From: UBA3946 sp002385755
GTDB lineage: Bacteria > Bacillota_I > Bacilli_A > ML615J-28 > CAG-698
Length of the DNA: 64,000 bases
NCBI GenBank assembly: GCA_050953085.1
Contig: JBMNLX010000002.1
Coordinates: forward strand, 62,001-126,000
Reading direction: 5' to 3'
Shown here: positions 1 through 8,039 of the stretch, piece by piece
Position numbering within the stretch: position 1 is the first letter of the stretch
Layout of the letters: the number at the start of each line of letters is the position of its first letter
Notes under the pieces: model-generated
The model's input: only the letters and a program-made list of their open reading frames with translations
What the model was told of the DNA's origin: nothing
Database searches by the model: none
Translations under genes and position numbers: made by a program

Positions 1-118
1 CGTAAAACCGATGCGCCGCCAGGGCGCGGATTTCTTGTTTCTCCTCGGCGCTTAAAAACGCGAAGATCGGCACGAGATCGACGCAGGAAGCAAAATCACG
101 GCAGCTGTCGCGCTCCAT
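1..118 (-). CDS. Crp/Fnr family transcriptional regulator, N-terminal fragment (runs off window)
   Basis: The first 39 residues are visible. They begin MERDSCRDFASC and continue into VPIFAFLSAEEKQEI and AAHRFY, which is the usual start of the cyclic-nucleotide-binding-like sensor domain of Crp/Fnr proteins. Two N-terminal cysteines (C6, C12) recall Fnr-like proteins that use cysteines for metal or redox sensing; that role is inference. The start is the ATG at 116-118, preceded by AGGGTGAG, which overlaps the stop of the upstream ATPase gene. It is therefore the third gene of the HMA-ATPase operon. A perfect Fnr-type palindrome in the operon promoter suggests that this protein is its regulator. 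The effector and DNA-binding domains lie outside the window. Confidence 0.75.
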   Translation of the reverse strand, partial: MERDSCRDFASCVDLVPIFAFLSAEEKQEIRALAAHRFY

Positions 119-122
119 TTTC

Positions 123-1970
123 TCACCCTTTCTTTTTCTTCTTATATATTTTACCATAATTTAAAAGTCTTGCGGCGTTAACGATAACCAATAACACGGA
201 AATCTCGTGGACGAGCATTCCCAAGGCAAGGCTCACCTTGCCGGTCAAGACGCCCAAAAGCAACGCCGCCGCGACCGCCAGGGCGAAGAAAATGTTTTGT
301 TTTAAGATTCTCCCGGTCGCGCGCGAAAGCCCGAAGGCATAGTTCAGGGTGTCGAGCCTGTCGCCCATTAAGACGATATCGGCCGTCTCCATGACCGCTT
401 CTTTCCCGGCGCCGCCGATGGCGACGCCAAGATCGGCGGAAGCGAGCGCCGGGGCGTCGTTCACGCCGTCGCCGACCATGACGACGGTCGCGTAATCGGC
501 TTTCAGGCGGGCGAGGATCGCCGCTTTATCGGCGGGCAACAGCTCGCCGTAATACTCGTCGACCCCGACCTCGGTCCCGACCGCCCGCGCCGCGCGATGA
601 CTGTCACCGGAAAGCATGACGATTTTCTCAATTCCCTGCCGCTTAAGACCGGTTATCGTCGACCGCGCCTCGGGCCGGACGGCGTCCGCGATCGCGATAA
701 CCGCGAGCGTCTTTTCTTCGTCGCTTAAAAAGACCGCGGTCGCTCCCGCCAATTCGGGCAGTCCGGGGGGCGTGAGGCCGTTTTCTTTTAGAAACCTGTC
801 GCTTCCCGCAAAATATACTTTTCCTTTATACTTAAACTTGATTCCCCGTCCGGTAAGGATCTCGACGTTTTCGCATTCCCCCGCCTCAATTTCCCGTTCC
901 CGCGCCGCCGCGACAATCGCCTTGGCGAGCGGGTGCTCGGAATAAGCCTCCCCCGCCGCCGCGATCGCGAGCGCTTCTTCCTCGGCGAGACCGTAAGTTA
1001 TGATTTCCCGTACCGCGGGCTCGCCGCGCGAGATCGTTCCCGTCTTATCCAGGGCGACCGCGCGGGCGGAGGCGAGTTTTTCGATGATCTCCCCGCCTTT
1101 AAAGAGGACGCCGCGCCGGGCGCCGTTGCCGATGCCGGCGACTAAAGAGACGGGCGTCGATATAACGAGCGCCCCGGGGCAAGCGATAACAAGCAGGGTA
1201 AGCGCCATCCTAAGATCCCGCTTAACAAGATACAAGATTACGGCCAGGATAACGACCGCGGGCGTGTAATATTTCGCGAACCGTTCGATAAACTTTTCCG
1301 TTTTCGCTTTCTTATCCTGCGCTTCTTCAACCATCTCCAAGATTCTTGCCAATGTCGTGTCCTCGCCGACCTTCACGGCGCGGATTTTCAAATACCCGGC
1401 CTCGGCGATCGTTCCGGAATATACCCAAGCGGCCGTCTCTTTTTCCACGGGGAGGCTCTCTCCCGTTATCGTCGCCTCGTTAACGGCAGCCTGGCCTTCG
1501 AGGACGACGCCGTCAACGGGGATTTTCTCCCCCGGCTTCACAAGAACAACATCGCCCGCGCGCACCTCTTCGGGACTGATTTCTTTCTCGACCCCGTCGG
1601 TTATGACCCTCGCCGTCGCCGGCGCGAGAAGCAAAAGTTCCCTGAGCGCCGAGCGGGTCTTATCGATCGTCCGCGCCTCCAGATAATCGCCGAACATGAA
1701 AAGGAAAGAGACGGCGGCCGCTTCCCAGTACTCGCCGATTATAGTCGCTCCGACGACGGCGATCGTGACCAAAAGCTCGATGCTGAAGACGAGACGGCGA
1801 AGCGAGAACAACGCCTTCCGGAAAATCGGGAAACCGGAGACAATCGTCGCAAGAATCATTAAGACGATCGTTGGGACCCGGTAGCCGAGAATTTTATAGA
1901 GAATAAAGGCCGGGACGATTAAAACGGCGGCCGCGATAAGCCTTTGTTTTTTGGTTATACGGAGCGTCAA
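123..1970 (-). CDS. Heavy-metal P1B-type ATPase with CPG membrane motif
   Basis: This 615-residue metal-transporting ATPase would move a heavy-metal cation across the cytoplasmic membrane using ATP. Visible motifs are TGES (169-172) in the actuator domain, CPG (264-266) in the metal-binding membrane helix, DKTGT with the phosphorylated Asp at 308, the HP motif (346-347) and GDGVNDAPA in the hinge. Most Zn/Cd/Cu pumps have CPC at the membrane site and P1B-4 pumps have SPC, so CPG makes the metal uncertain. There is no N-terminal HMA domain; a separate HMA gene lies one base upstream. The start is TTG at 1968-1970 with GGGG about 9 bases upstream; I prefer it because it abuts the HMA stop. Operon: HMA, ATPase, Crp/Fnr. 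Confidence 0.9.
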   Translation of the reverse strand: MTLRITKKQRLIAAAVLIVPAFILYKILGYRVPTIVLMILATIVSGFPIFRKALFSLRRLVFSIELLVTIAVVGATIIGEYWEAAAVSFLFMFGDYLEARTIDKTRSALRELLLLAPATARVITDGVEKEISPEEVRAGDVVLVKPGEKIPVDGVVLEGQAAVNEATITGESLPVEKETAAWVYSGTIAEAGYLKIRAVKVGEDTTLARILEMVEEAQDKKAKTEKFIERFAKYYTPAVVILAVILYLVKRDLRMALTLLVIACPGALVISTPVSLVAGIGNGARRGVLFKGGEIIEKLASARAVALDKTGTISRGEPAVREIITYGLAEEEALAIAAAGEAYSEHPLAKAIVAAAREREIEAGECENVEILTGRGIKFKYKGKVYFAGSDRFLKENGLTPPGLPELAGATAVFLSDEEKTLAVIAIADAVRPEARSTITGLKRQGIEKIVMLSGDSHRAARAVGTEVGVDEYYGELLPADKAAILARLKADYATVVMVGDGVNDAPALASADLGVAIGGAGKEAVMETADIVLMGDRLDTLNYAFGLSRATGRILKQNIFFALAVAAALLLGVLTGKVSLALGMLVHEISVLLVIVNAARLLNYGKIYKKKKKG

Positions 1971-1971
1971 A

Positions 1972-2187
1972 TTATTTTACCCCGATAACTTTGTAACCGG
2001 TTTTCTCGATCACTCTTTTCAACTCGTCGGCGCTGACGACCTCCTCGTCATAGGTTAGTTTCGCTCGCGAAGAGATAAATGCGACTTCGGCCGCGCCGAC
2101 TCCTTTTGTTTTGCGTAGAATTTGCGCGATTTTGCTTGCGCATGTCGGGCAAGACAATGTTTCCAATTGAAATACTTTGTTTGTCAT
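1972..2187 (-). CDS. Stand-alone heavy-metal-associated (HMA) domain protein
   Basis: This 71-residue protein consists of a single HMA/ferredoxin-like fold. The metal-binding loop reads LSCPTCAS with the CxxC cysteines at 13 and 16. Such proteins carry Cu, Zn or similar ions in the cytosol to a partner ATPase. Here it probably replaces the HMA domain missing from the ATPase encoded immediately downstream. The start ATG (2185-2187) has an excellent AGGAGG seven bases upstream. It is the first gene of a three-gene operon with its own promoter and Fnr-like operator. Confidence 0.9.
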   Translation of the reverse strand: MTNKVFQLETLSCPTCASKIAQILRKTKGVGAAEVAFISSRAKLTYDEEVVSADELKRVIEKTGYKVIGVK

Positions 2188-2221
2188 GATAAAACCTCCT
2201 GAATTATTTATTTACGCTTAT

Positions 2222-2266
2222 ATTATACGCAAAATCGGCCGCTAACTTTTTGACTTAGGTCAAAAA
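2222..2266 (-). promoter_or_regulatory. Class II-like Fnr/Crp promoter of the HMA-ATPase operon
   Basis: On the minus strand the -10 box TATAAT occupies 2222-2227. Upstream is a perfect 8+4+8 inverted repeat, TTTTTGAC-N4-GTCAAAAA (2247-2266), whose TTGAC-N4-GTCAA core (2250-2263) matches the layout of Fnr/Crp half sites. Exactly 29 bases separate its centre from the -10 box, which puts the centre at -41.5, the classic class II activator position. There is no good -35 hexamer, as expected for an activated promoter. The likely partner is the Crp/Fnr protein at the end of the same operon. Confidence 0.7.
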
Positions 2267-2268
2267 AT

Positions 2269-2298
2269 GAAAAAAGAATTATCCCGTGACGGGATAAT
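2269..2298 (-). terminator. Intrinsic terminator of the two-repeat lipoprotein gene
   Basis: A perfect nine-base-pair stem (ATTATCCCG / CGGGATAAT, 2278-2298) with a TGA loop on the plus strand is followed on the minus strand by a TTCTTTTTT run. It separates the lipoprotein gene from the HMA operon promoter. A T run also follows on the plus strand, but no plus-strand gene precedes it. Confidence 0.8.
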
Positions 2299-2333
2299 CC
2301 TTTTTTTATTAAACTTAGTCTTTTATGTAACCG

Positions 2334-3947
2334 TTATTTAACGTGAACATACGCTATTTCGACGACTTCATAAATAACCGGAAGATTGAGTTTTATCTCA
2401 TGGTCGGTCGTCGCAATCTCCCACAACAAATCAAAATCAATATCGTCCGCGGATTCGAAACTCAGAACCGCGTACGGCAGGTACGGCGAGATATTAATCT
2501 TGGCGCGAACGCGCTCAAGACGGTACTTCTCGAGATTACCGTTATGGTACACGTTAAGGTTGATATTAATAATCTTTTCCTTCTCCTTCGCGATGAAATT
2601 CCGCGCTTTTTCTATTTCGGCTTTGCTCGTTAACTCGAAGCATGCAACCGTCTCGCGTCGATTGATATACTTGATAACGATATCTTTTATTCCCGTTTTC
2701 GGTTTTTCATATTCAATCACGCTCTTATAACTAACGACGTCACAGGTTCCGATCCGCGGGATGTATCTGTCGACAAGGATCGTCATGTTATCATCGTCGT
2801 CCAAATAAACTCCTAAGATTGTATGTCGGTTCGACCCCGAAGGTTCGTAATGAGAATAGATCACGAGTCCCGATTCCGCAAAAAATTCCTCGTCATAAAA
2901 GATTATCTGGCCGTATTCGGAAACAAAATCCAAATAATCTTGATAAGTGTCGATTCGCGCCGATTTATTGATATTTACATGATACCCGGCATATAAGCCC
3001 CGATATTTTACGGGAATCTCCCGGCCAAGGTCGTCGCGGGCGGACGGTTTCGGATAATGAAATGTTTCCGTGTCCGTCGCCTCCCGCAAGAATTCCAACT
3101 TTAAGGAGATGAGATCGTCCGTCCCGGCAATATCGACCAACAAATCCAAATCAATATCCTCCGGAGAAGCGAACTTGACAGCGACGGAAGGTATGTATCC
3201 GCTCGCGATCAAATCACCCTTGACGCGCGAAAGGCCGTACTTTTCCGCGTTTCTCTCGTTGAATCCTTTATATGGTTCCCCGGGCTCGGGATGCTCGAGA
3301 AACCGCGCGTCGAGACGGACTTCGACGATATCGTCGCGATTCCCGGCAAGGAATTCCCCGACAACTTTTTTGCATGCCTCGCCGTCGAGGACAAAATCCT
3401 CGCGTTTATAATAGGAAGTAACATATTTAAGATAGATATCGGCGACTTCCCGCTCCGGCTTCTCGTATTCCACCGCGAACAGGTATTCGGCCACGTCATC
3501 GGTGCGGATGTACGGCGCCGTCACATCGACGACGATTATCAAATTGTCCGCGTCGTCCAAATAAACGCCGGCAAGCTCATGTCGGATCGATCCCGACGGT
3601 TCCCATCTGTAAAAGAGGATTAGACCGGAGGACGCGAAAAAGCCTTCGTCGTAATCGTCGATCTTTTCGTAAACTTCCGCGATATCATGTCGGGATATGA
3701 AATCCAAGTAATCCCGATAATCGTCAATCCTGACGAAATTCTCGTCTCCGAGAACGGGTCTGACCGCGAAATACCTGATTATTGAGTCGTCGTAATCAAG
3801 CGGGGTCCCCTCGCTCGGAACGGGGTTTTTTTTCGCGGAGCCGGTCAAATCGGGATTCTCGACCGGCGGCGGGAAAACGCCCGCGTAAAAACAGCCGGAC
3901 AATAAAGAAAGCGATAATGCAAGGATAAAGAACCTCAATATTTTCAT
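2334..3947 (-). CDS. Lipoprotein with two internal repeats, unknown function
   Basis: A 537-residue protein I do not recognise. It starts with a lipoprotein signal peptide and lipobox LLSGC (Cys19), so it should be anchored on the outer face of the membrane. The mature part contains two related halves (about 60-290 and 310-530). Shared landmarks are DYLDF, FFA(S/E)SGL, EPSGS(I/N)RH, GVYLDD and EYEKP, each in the same order in both halves, so an internal duplication is clear. The start ATG (3945-3947) has AGGGAG upstream. It lies 165 bases downstream of a probable anti-sigma gene and could be part of that sigma factor's regulon (inference). Confidence 0.8.
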   Translation of the reverse strand: MKILRFFILALSLSLLSGCFYAGVFPPPVENPDLTGSAKKNPVPSEGTPLDYDDSIIRYFAVRPVLGDENFVRIDDYRDYLDFISRHDIAEVYEKIDDYDEGFFASSGLILFYRWEPSGSIRHELAGVYLDDADNLIIVVDVTAPYIRTDDVAEYLFAVEYEKPEREVADIYLKYVTSYYKREDFVLDGEACKKVVGEFLAGNRDDIVEVRLDARFLEHPEPGEPYKGFNERNAEKYGLSRVKGDLIASGYIPSVAVKFASPEDIDLDLLVDIAGTDDLISLKLEFLREATDTETFHYPKPSARDDLGREIPVKYRGLYAGYHVNINKSARIDTYQDYLDFVSEYGQIIFYDEEFFAESGLVIYSHYEPSGSNRHTILGVYLDDDDNMTILVDRYIPRIGTCDVVSYKSVIEYEKPKTGIKDIVIKYINRRETVACFELTSKAEIEKARNFIAKEKEKIININLNVYHNGNLEKYRLERVRAKINISPYLPYAVLSFESADDIDFDLLWEIATTDHEIKLNLPVIYEVVEIAYVHVK

Positions 3948-4112
3948 AACATACTCCCTCTCTATTTTCGTTAAATTTCAATCGGGGCGCCCGCGTCAAA
4001 AGTCTTTTACGGCGCCGCGCATCACAAACGCGAACATTACCGCCGCGGATTATCGCGAGCCGGAACATACTTTTCAAAAACCAAAGTATTATAAGCTTAT
4101 CGCTCGCCGTTA

Positions 4113-5200
4113 TTATCTTTTTGAATCGCGAAGCGAATAAAGTCCGGAGATCATTGTCTCGTAGAAAACGTAAACCGGCCCTCCCTCGTCATGCTCGCCG
4201 GAGATGAATTCATCCCGAAATATATCGAGCTCTTCCAGAAATTGCGACGACACGGGAAGCATCGGCGGCGCGTCGTCGCTAGTAATGACCGGCAAGGCAA
4301 AGTCTTCGCGGTTTTGATAATTAAGAAGATACTCGGGCATCGCGTCGTTAAGCGACCGGTAATTATCCAAATCCTCATCCAAACTCAAGCAAACAAGTTC
4401 CGTTCGGCCTTCGTAAAACGCGTCAAGCTCGGCGTTTTCCGCGGTCGGGACGAGATAAGGGCTTTTGTCGGAATCGGCGAAAGAAAAATTGTTAACGAGA
4501 TAGAAGGGCAACTTTCTCGACTCGTTGTTTTCCAAACTCGTCACCGTGACTTCCCAAACGCGATACACGATTATCGGCGCATGGCCTTTCGCTCGCGCGG
4601 GAATTTTCGCGCCGTCACGAATTTTAAACCATAAGAGCGACCCGTAATCGTCCCGGTTCATCGCAAAGGCGTAATAGAGCAGCCCGTCGACGCTTTTCGG
4701 GTCAAACTGTATTTCCTTACCCTCGATTTCGACGCTTCCCGTTTCCAAAAGCCGCGCCCGGGCTTCTTCTTTTATATATCCCGCCACATAATACCTGTTT
4801 TCCGCCGTCCCGTGTTGTATTTCATAGAAATCATAAGTTTCATCTTCCAAAAAGCGGTCGATTCGTTCGTTAAAAGGCGGCGCCACGGTCTTTTCCCCGG
4901 TGAATTTATCAAGCGGCACGCCGAACGATTCTATCTCGTCAATCTTATCCTTATCATTAATATAATAACGATCATAACTTGCCTCTTTTTTAATTATGAC
5001 CAGGGAGCAATAAAAAATAATCAATATAATAACCGCGACGGAAGCCAGTTTCGAAATGATATCGAGACGGGCGACGCGGAGACTTTGCCGGTAGAAAAAC
5101 AGGCGTCGGTAATCGATCTTATCTCTTATCGCTTCGAAACCGCCGGCGACGGAGACGCTCAGGGCTTCTTTCAGTTGCTTTTTCAAATCTTTCGTTTTCA
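4113..5200 (-). CDS. Single-pass membrane protein, probable anti-sigma factor
   Basis: About 361 residues. A basic N-terminal segment of about 45 residues is followed by one hydrophobic helix (about residues 48-70) and a large, mostly acidic extracytoplasmic region, so the topology is N-in, C-out. It lies downstream of an ECF sigma factor gene. That position and topology fit an anti-sigma factor with a cytoplasmic sigma-binding segment and an external sensor domain, but I see no recognised anti-sigma motif. I choose the ATG at 5198-5200 because AAGGTGA lies five bases upstream; in-frame GTG and ATG codons just upstream overlap that ribosome site. A weak terminator lies between it and the sigma gene. 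Confidence 0.6.
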
Positions 5201-5269
5201 TACGCATCACCTTTGCTCGCTAAATAAGACAATCGAAGGTCGAGAAACGGTTGTGGTAATTTTTGGAAC

Positions 5270-5295
5270 AAAAAAAGCGGGATATAAATCCCGGC
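5270..5295 (-). terminator. Short terminator-like hairpin after the sigma gene
   Basis: Immediately after the sigma stop codon the minus strand has a six-base-pair stem (CGGGAT / ATCCCG, 5278-5293) with a four-base loop, then a run of seven T. It may end or attenuate transcription between sigma and anti-sigma, lowering anti-sigma output. The stem is short, so read-through is likely. Confidence 0.55.
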
Positions 5296-5296
5296 T

Positions 5297-5815
5297 TCAA
5301 TCCAGCGTTTTTTTGTATTTTTTTATCGCCCGGCGATACTTCCCCTTAACCGAGTCGACGGTGGCGCCTTTCTCGGCGGCGATCTCCCGGAAGGTGAGGT
5401 TAAACACGAGCCGCATAATAATGATGTCGATTTCTTCTTCCGTCAAAACCCGATAAAGACTTTTGATTATCGGAGGCAGTTTGCTTTCGGCGGCGGGAAT
5501 GAATAAAAAATCGGAATCGCTGCGAATCGTTCCCGCGTCCTTTGACTTCAGGTAATTAAGCGACAGATTTCTCGCCGCGGTCACAAGCCAATATTTGATA
5601 TTCCGAAATTGCGTTTTCTTAAGCGAATTAAAAAAGCGCATAAAAACTTCCTGGGTAATGTCTTCCGCCTCTTCCTTTCGTTTCACGATTTTAAAGGAAA
5701 TATAATAGACGAGATTTTGATAACGATAATAGATTTTCTCGAATACTTCTTCCAGGGCGCTTTCGTTTTTCTGTTTGATCGCTTTTTCGATATCTTTTTT
5801 AAAATTGTCGCTCAT
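5297..5815 (-). CDS. RNA polymerase ECF-type sigma factor
   Basis: A 172-residue sigma-70 family protein with only regions 2 and 4. Region 2 contains AEDITQEVFMRFF, the core-binding and -10 recognition helix. Region 4 contains LTFREIAAEKGATVDSVKG, the helix-turn-helix that reads the -35 element, followed by a basic YRRAIKKYKKTL tail. It directs RNA polymerase to a small stress regulon. Start ATG (5813-5815) with GGAG upstream. A probable membrane anti-sigma is encoded next, and a lipoprotein gene follows. Confidence 0.88.
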   Translation of the reverse strand: MSDNFKKDIEKAIKQKNESALEEVFEKIYYRYQNLVYYISFKIVKRKEEAEDITQEVFMRFFNSLKKTQFRNIKYWLVTAARNLSLNYLKSKDAGTIRSDSDFLFIPAAESKLPPIIKSLYRVLTEEEIDIIIMRLVFNLTFREIAAEKGATVDSVKGKYRRAIKKYKKTLD

Positions 5816-5894
5816 AATAAACTCCGCGTCGCTAGTTACATTTTACCATAGTTATTAAGAATAGCAAGCAAACTATTCCTTCGCGCTTTGCGAG

Positions 5895-5927
5895 CGAAAA
5901 AAACCGGTCAGTTCAAGCGACCGGTTT
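5895..5927 (-). terminator. Terminator of the acetyltransferase gene
   Basis: A nine-base-pair stem (AAACCGGTC / GACCGGTTT, 5901-5927) with a nine-base loop is followed on the minus strand by a T-rich run. It directly abuts the stop codon of the upstream GNAT gene. Confidence 0.8.
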
Positions 5928-6467
5928 TTAATCCCGACCGTTTAAATAATCCTCCCTTGTCATGATATATCGCAAGGATCGGATAGTTTTCCCGAGCCGG
6001 GGAAGTTCCCTTGTTTCCTCGTCATAATAACGGAAACCGCATTTCTCGATAACCCGCTTCGAAGCCCGGTTATAATCAAAATGCCCGCACCATAAAACCT
6101 CGATATCCGTTTCCGTGAAAAAGTATTCGATCACGGCTCGGACCGCTTCCGTGGTTAACCCCCGATTCCAATAAGACTTTTTCAGCGCATAACCGATTTC
6201 TCTTGATTTTCGCGGGTCGCCGGCGCGCGGGCGGATATGCGCGCCGACCGAGCCGATCACTTTTCCGGTCTCCTTATCCACCACTGCGTAAACGTCCGCC
6301 GCGGCGATAAACCGGTTAAGAATTTTTCTCGAATCCTCGATCGACTCGTGCCGAGGCCAACCGGCGTGAACTCCGACGCCTTCCTCGCTCGCATACTCGT
6401 ATAAGTCCTCGAGGTCGGAATCCCGCCATAGGCGTAATATCAATCTTTCCGTTTCCAATGTTTTCAT
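5928..6467 (-). CDS. GNAT acetyltransferase, RimJ/RimL type
   Basis: 179 residues. The N-terminal METERLILRLW-like start (here KTLETERLILRLW), the central IGSVGAHI strand, EIGYALKKSYWNRGLTTEA (acetyl-CoA pyrophosphate loop region) and the NRASKRVIEKCGFRY helix are typical of the Acetyltransf_3 group, which transfers acetyl from acetyl-CoA to protein N-termini, amino acids or small amines. The substrate cannot be told from sequence. The gene starts 22 bases after the ABC-2 permease stop with no strong ribosome site, so it is probably co-transcribed with the ABC pair and translated weakly or by coupling. Confidence 0.85.
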   Translation of the reverse strand: MKTLETERLILRLWRDSDLEDLYEYASEEGVGVHAGWPRHESIEDSRKILNRFIAAADVYAVVDKETGKVIGSVGAHIRPRAGDPRKSREIGYALKKSYWNRGLTTEAVRAVIEYFFTETDIEVLWCGHFDYNRASKRVIEKCGFRYYDEETRELPRLGKTIRSLRYIMTREDYLNGRD

Positions 6468-6489
6468 TGAATTATTGCTTTATTAATGC

Positions 6490-7278
6490 TTACTCCAATT
6501 CCAAATGCTTGTAAATCAAGTTCCGCGAAAGGAAATAAAGACCGGGGATAAAGAGCAGGGTCCAAAAGAGCTTGTTAAAGTTCAACACGATGTAGATGTC
6601 AAGTCCCGATAGGCCATGGTAATCTTCAAAATGGACGATATTAAAGCCATCGAAGTAGTGTAATCCGTAAGGTAACACCACAAAGAGATTACTAACCCAA
6701 TTGAATATAAGCGTAATGCCGAAAAACACGGCGAACCCCACCAACATTTTATGCCGGCGGATTTTCCCGGCGTTAAGAAGCGCCAAAGCGAAAAGAAGTA
6801 TCAAGAGCGTGAGTATTAATTGAAAGGCGAACGCTATCGCGCGAATCAAAAGCGGCAGGATATTGATTATCTGTAGTATTTCCTTAAAGATTTTCACAAG
6901 ATTATCAAAATCGATATTAACGGCCAGGATAATAAAAAAGCCGAACGCCACGCATAAAACCGTGAAAAAGTATAAAACGATATTGCAGATCAACTTGCTT
7001 ATAATCAGGCTGTCGACCGATACCGGCAAAGTAAAGGTTAAGTAACCCTCGCTCGTGAACATTTTTTTATTGAACGATTTAATGATGTTGTAAATCAAAA
7101 TAACGAACAGGGCAATGATCACGATGAATAGCGTTGTCAACGACAGAATTAAAATAACCGCCGATCTGGAAGTGAGCGTCACCGCGACGAAGAGCGATAG
7201 AACGACGAAGACGATATTGGTAATCAAGATTTCAAAATAGGAGTTTTTGAACTCGTGTTTCAATAATTTCCCTAGCAT
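6490..7278 (-). CDS. ABC-2 type transporter permease
   Basis: 262 residues with about six hydrophobic helices, including long stretches such as IVFVVLSLFVAVTL and LILTLLILLFALALL. The protein begins MLGKLLKHEFK, a common start for ABC-2 permeases of Firmicutes exporters. Its start overlaps the end of the upstream ATPase gene by seven bases, so the two are translationally coupled and form one transporter. The exported substrate is unknown. The architecture resembles YtrB/BcrA-type systems that export peptides or respond to envelope stress; that is inference. Confidence 0.82.
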   Translation of the reverse strand: MLGKLLKHEFKNSYFEILITNIVFVVLSLFVAVTLTSRSAVILILSLTTLFIVIIALFVILIYNIIKSFNKKMFTSEGYLTFTLPVSVDSLIISKLICNIVLYFFTVLCVAFGFFIILAVNIDFDNLVKIFKEILQIINILPLLIRAIAFAFQLILTLLILLFALALLNAGKIRRHKMLVGFAVFFGITLIFNWVSNLFVVLPYGLHYFDGFNIVHFEDYHGLSGLDIYIVLNFNKLFWTLLFIPGLYFLSRNLIYKHLELE

Positions 7279-7973
7279 CGGAACGCCTCCTTAAAGTATT
7301 CATTCAGGCTCTTTCCGGTCTCCTTGCGAAGTTCGTCGGCCGCTACGTACCGAAAAACCTCGCCCTCCCGCAAAAAGACGGCATAATCGACGATGTTTTC
7401 AATATCGCTGATAAGATGGGTGGAAACGATGACGGTCCCGGCTTTGTTATAGTGTTCCAAAATCAATTCGAAGATAAACTCCCGGGTCGCGGGATCGACG
7501 CCGGCGATCGGCTCGTCGAAAAGATAAATCCCGGCCTGTCGCGCCAAAACCATGATGAGTTGCAGTTTATCCTTTGTTCCTTTGGACAAACTCTTAAACT
7601 TCTGACGCGGGTTGATCCGCAGGCGCTCAAGCAATCGCATAGCTTTTTTCTCGTTAAAATCATCGTAAAAATCGCGGAAAAACGCGATCGCGTCGAGCGC
7701 GGTCCACTGTTCGGAAAGATAATTGCAATCTGGCAAATAGGAAATAATCCTTTTCGATTCGATTCCCGGCTTATGGCCGTTGATCAATACCTCGCCTTCG
7801 TAAGTCATGAGCAAATTGGCGAGGATTTTTAAAAGCGTGGTTTTCCCGCTGCCGTTCGGACCCATCAGACCGATAATCTTCCCGGCAGGCAGTTCCAGAT
7901 TAACATTGCGTAAGGCGGTAATACCGCCGTATCTTTTTGTAAGGCTTCTAGTTTTTACGATAATGTTATCCAT
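7272..7973 (-). CDS. ABC transporter ATP-binding protein (exporter, YtrB/BcrA-like)
   Basis: 233 residues. Walker A GPNGSGKT (38-45), a signature region reading LSKGTKDKLQL instead of the usual LSGGQ, Walker B IYLFDEP and the switch region STHLISDIE are all present. The LSKG signature is typical of the YtrB/CcmA-like exporter ATPases of Firmicutes. It powers the ABC-2 permease encoded in the overlapping downstream gene. ATG start with GGGAGG upstream and a clear promoter at 7991-8018. The GntR-type regulator that often precedes such operons is absent. Confidence 0.88.
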   Translation of the reverse strand: MDNIIVKTRSLTKRYGGITALRNVNLELPAGKIIGLMGPNGSGKTTLLKILANLLMTYEGEVLINGHKPGIESKRIISYLPDCNYLSEQWTALDAIAFFRDFYDDFNEKKAMRLLERLRINPRQKFKSLSKGTKDKLQLIMVLARQAGIYLFDEPIAGVDPATREFIFELILEHYNKAGTVIVSTHLISDIENIVDYAVFLREGEVFRYVAADELRKETGKSLNEYFKEAFRC

Positions 7974-7990
7974 AAATCCTCCCTACGGGT

Positions 7991-8018
7991 ATTATATCAT
8001 ATTCGCCCAATAAAACAA
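7991..8018 (-). promoter_or_regulatory. Sigma-A-like promoter of the ABC-2 exporter operon
   Basis: On the minus strand, -35 TTGTTT (8013-8018) and -10 TATAAT (7991-7996) are separated by 16 bases, just upstream of a strong GGGAGG ribosome site. Confidence 0.6.
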
Positions 8019-8039
8019 AAATTTTTTGGAATATATCGC

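Noticed and set aside
3796..4077. 93-residue minus-strand ORF overlapping the lipoprotein start
   Set aside because: Out of frame with the signal peptide and lipobox, basic low-complexity composition, no good ribosome site.
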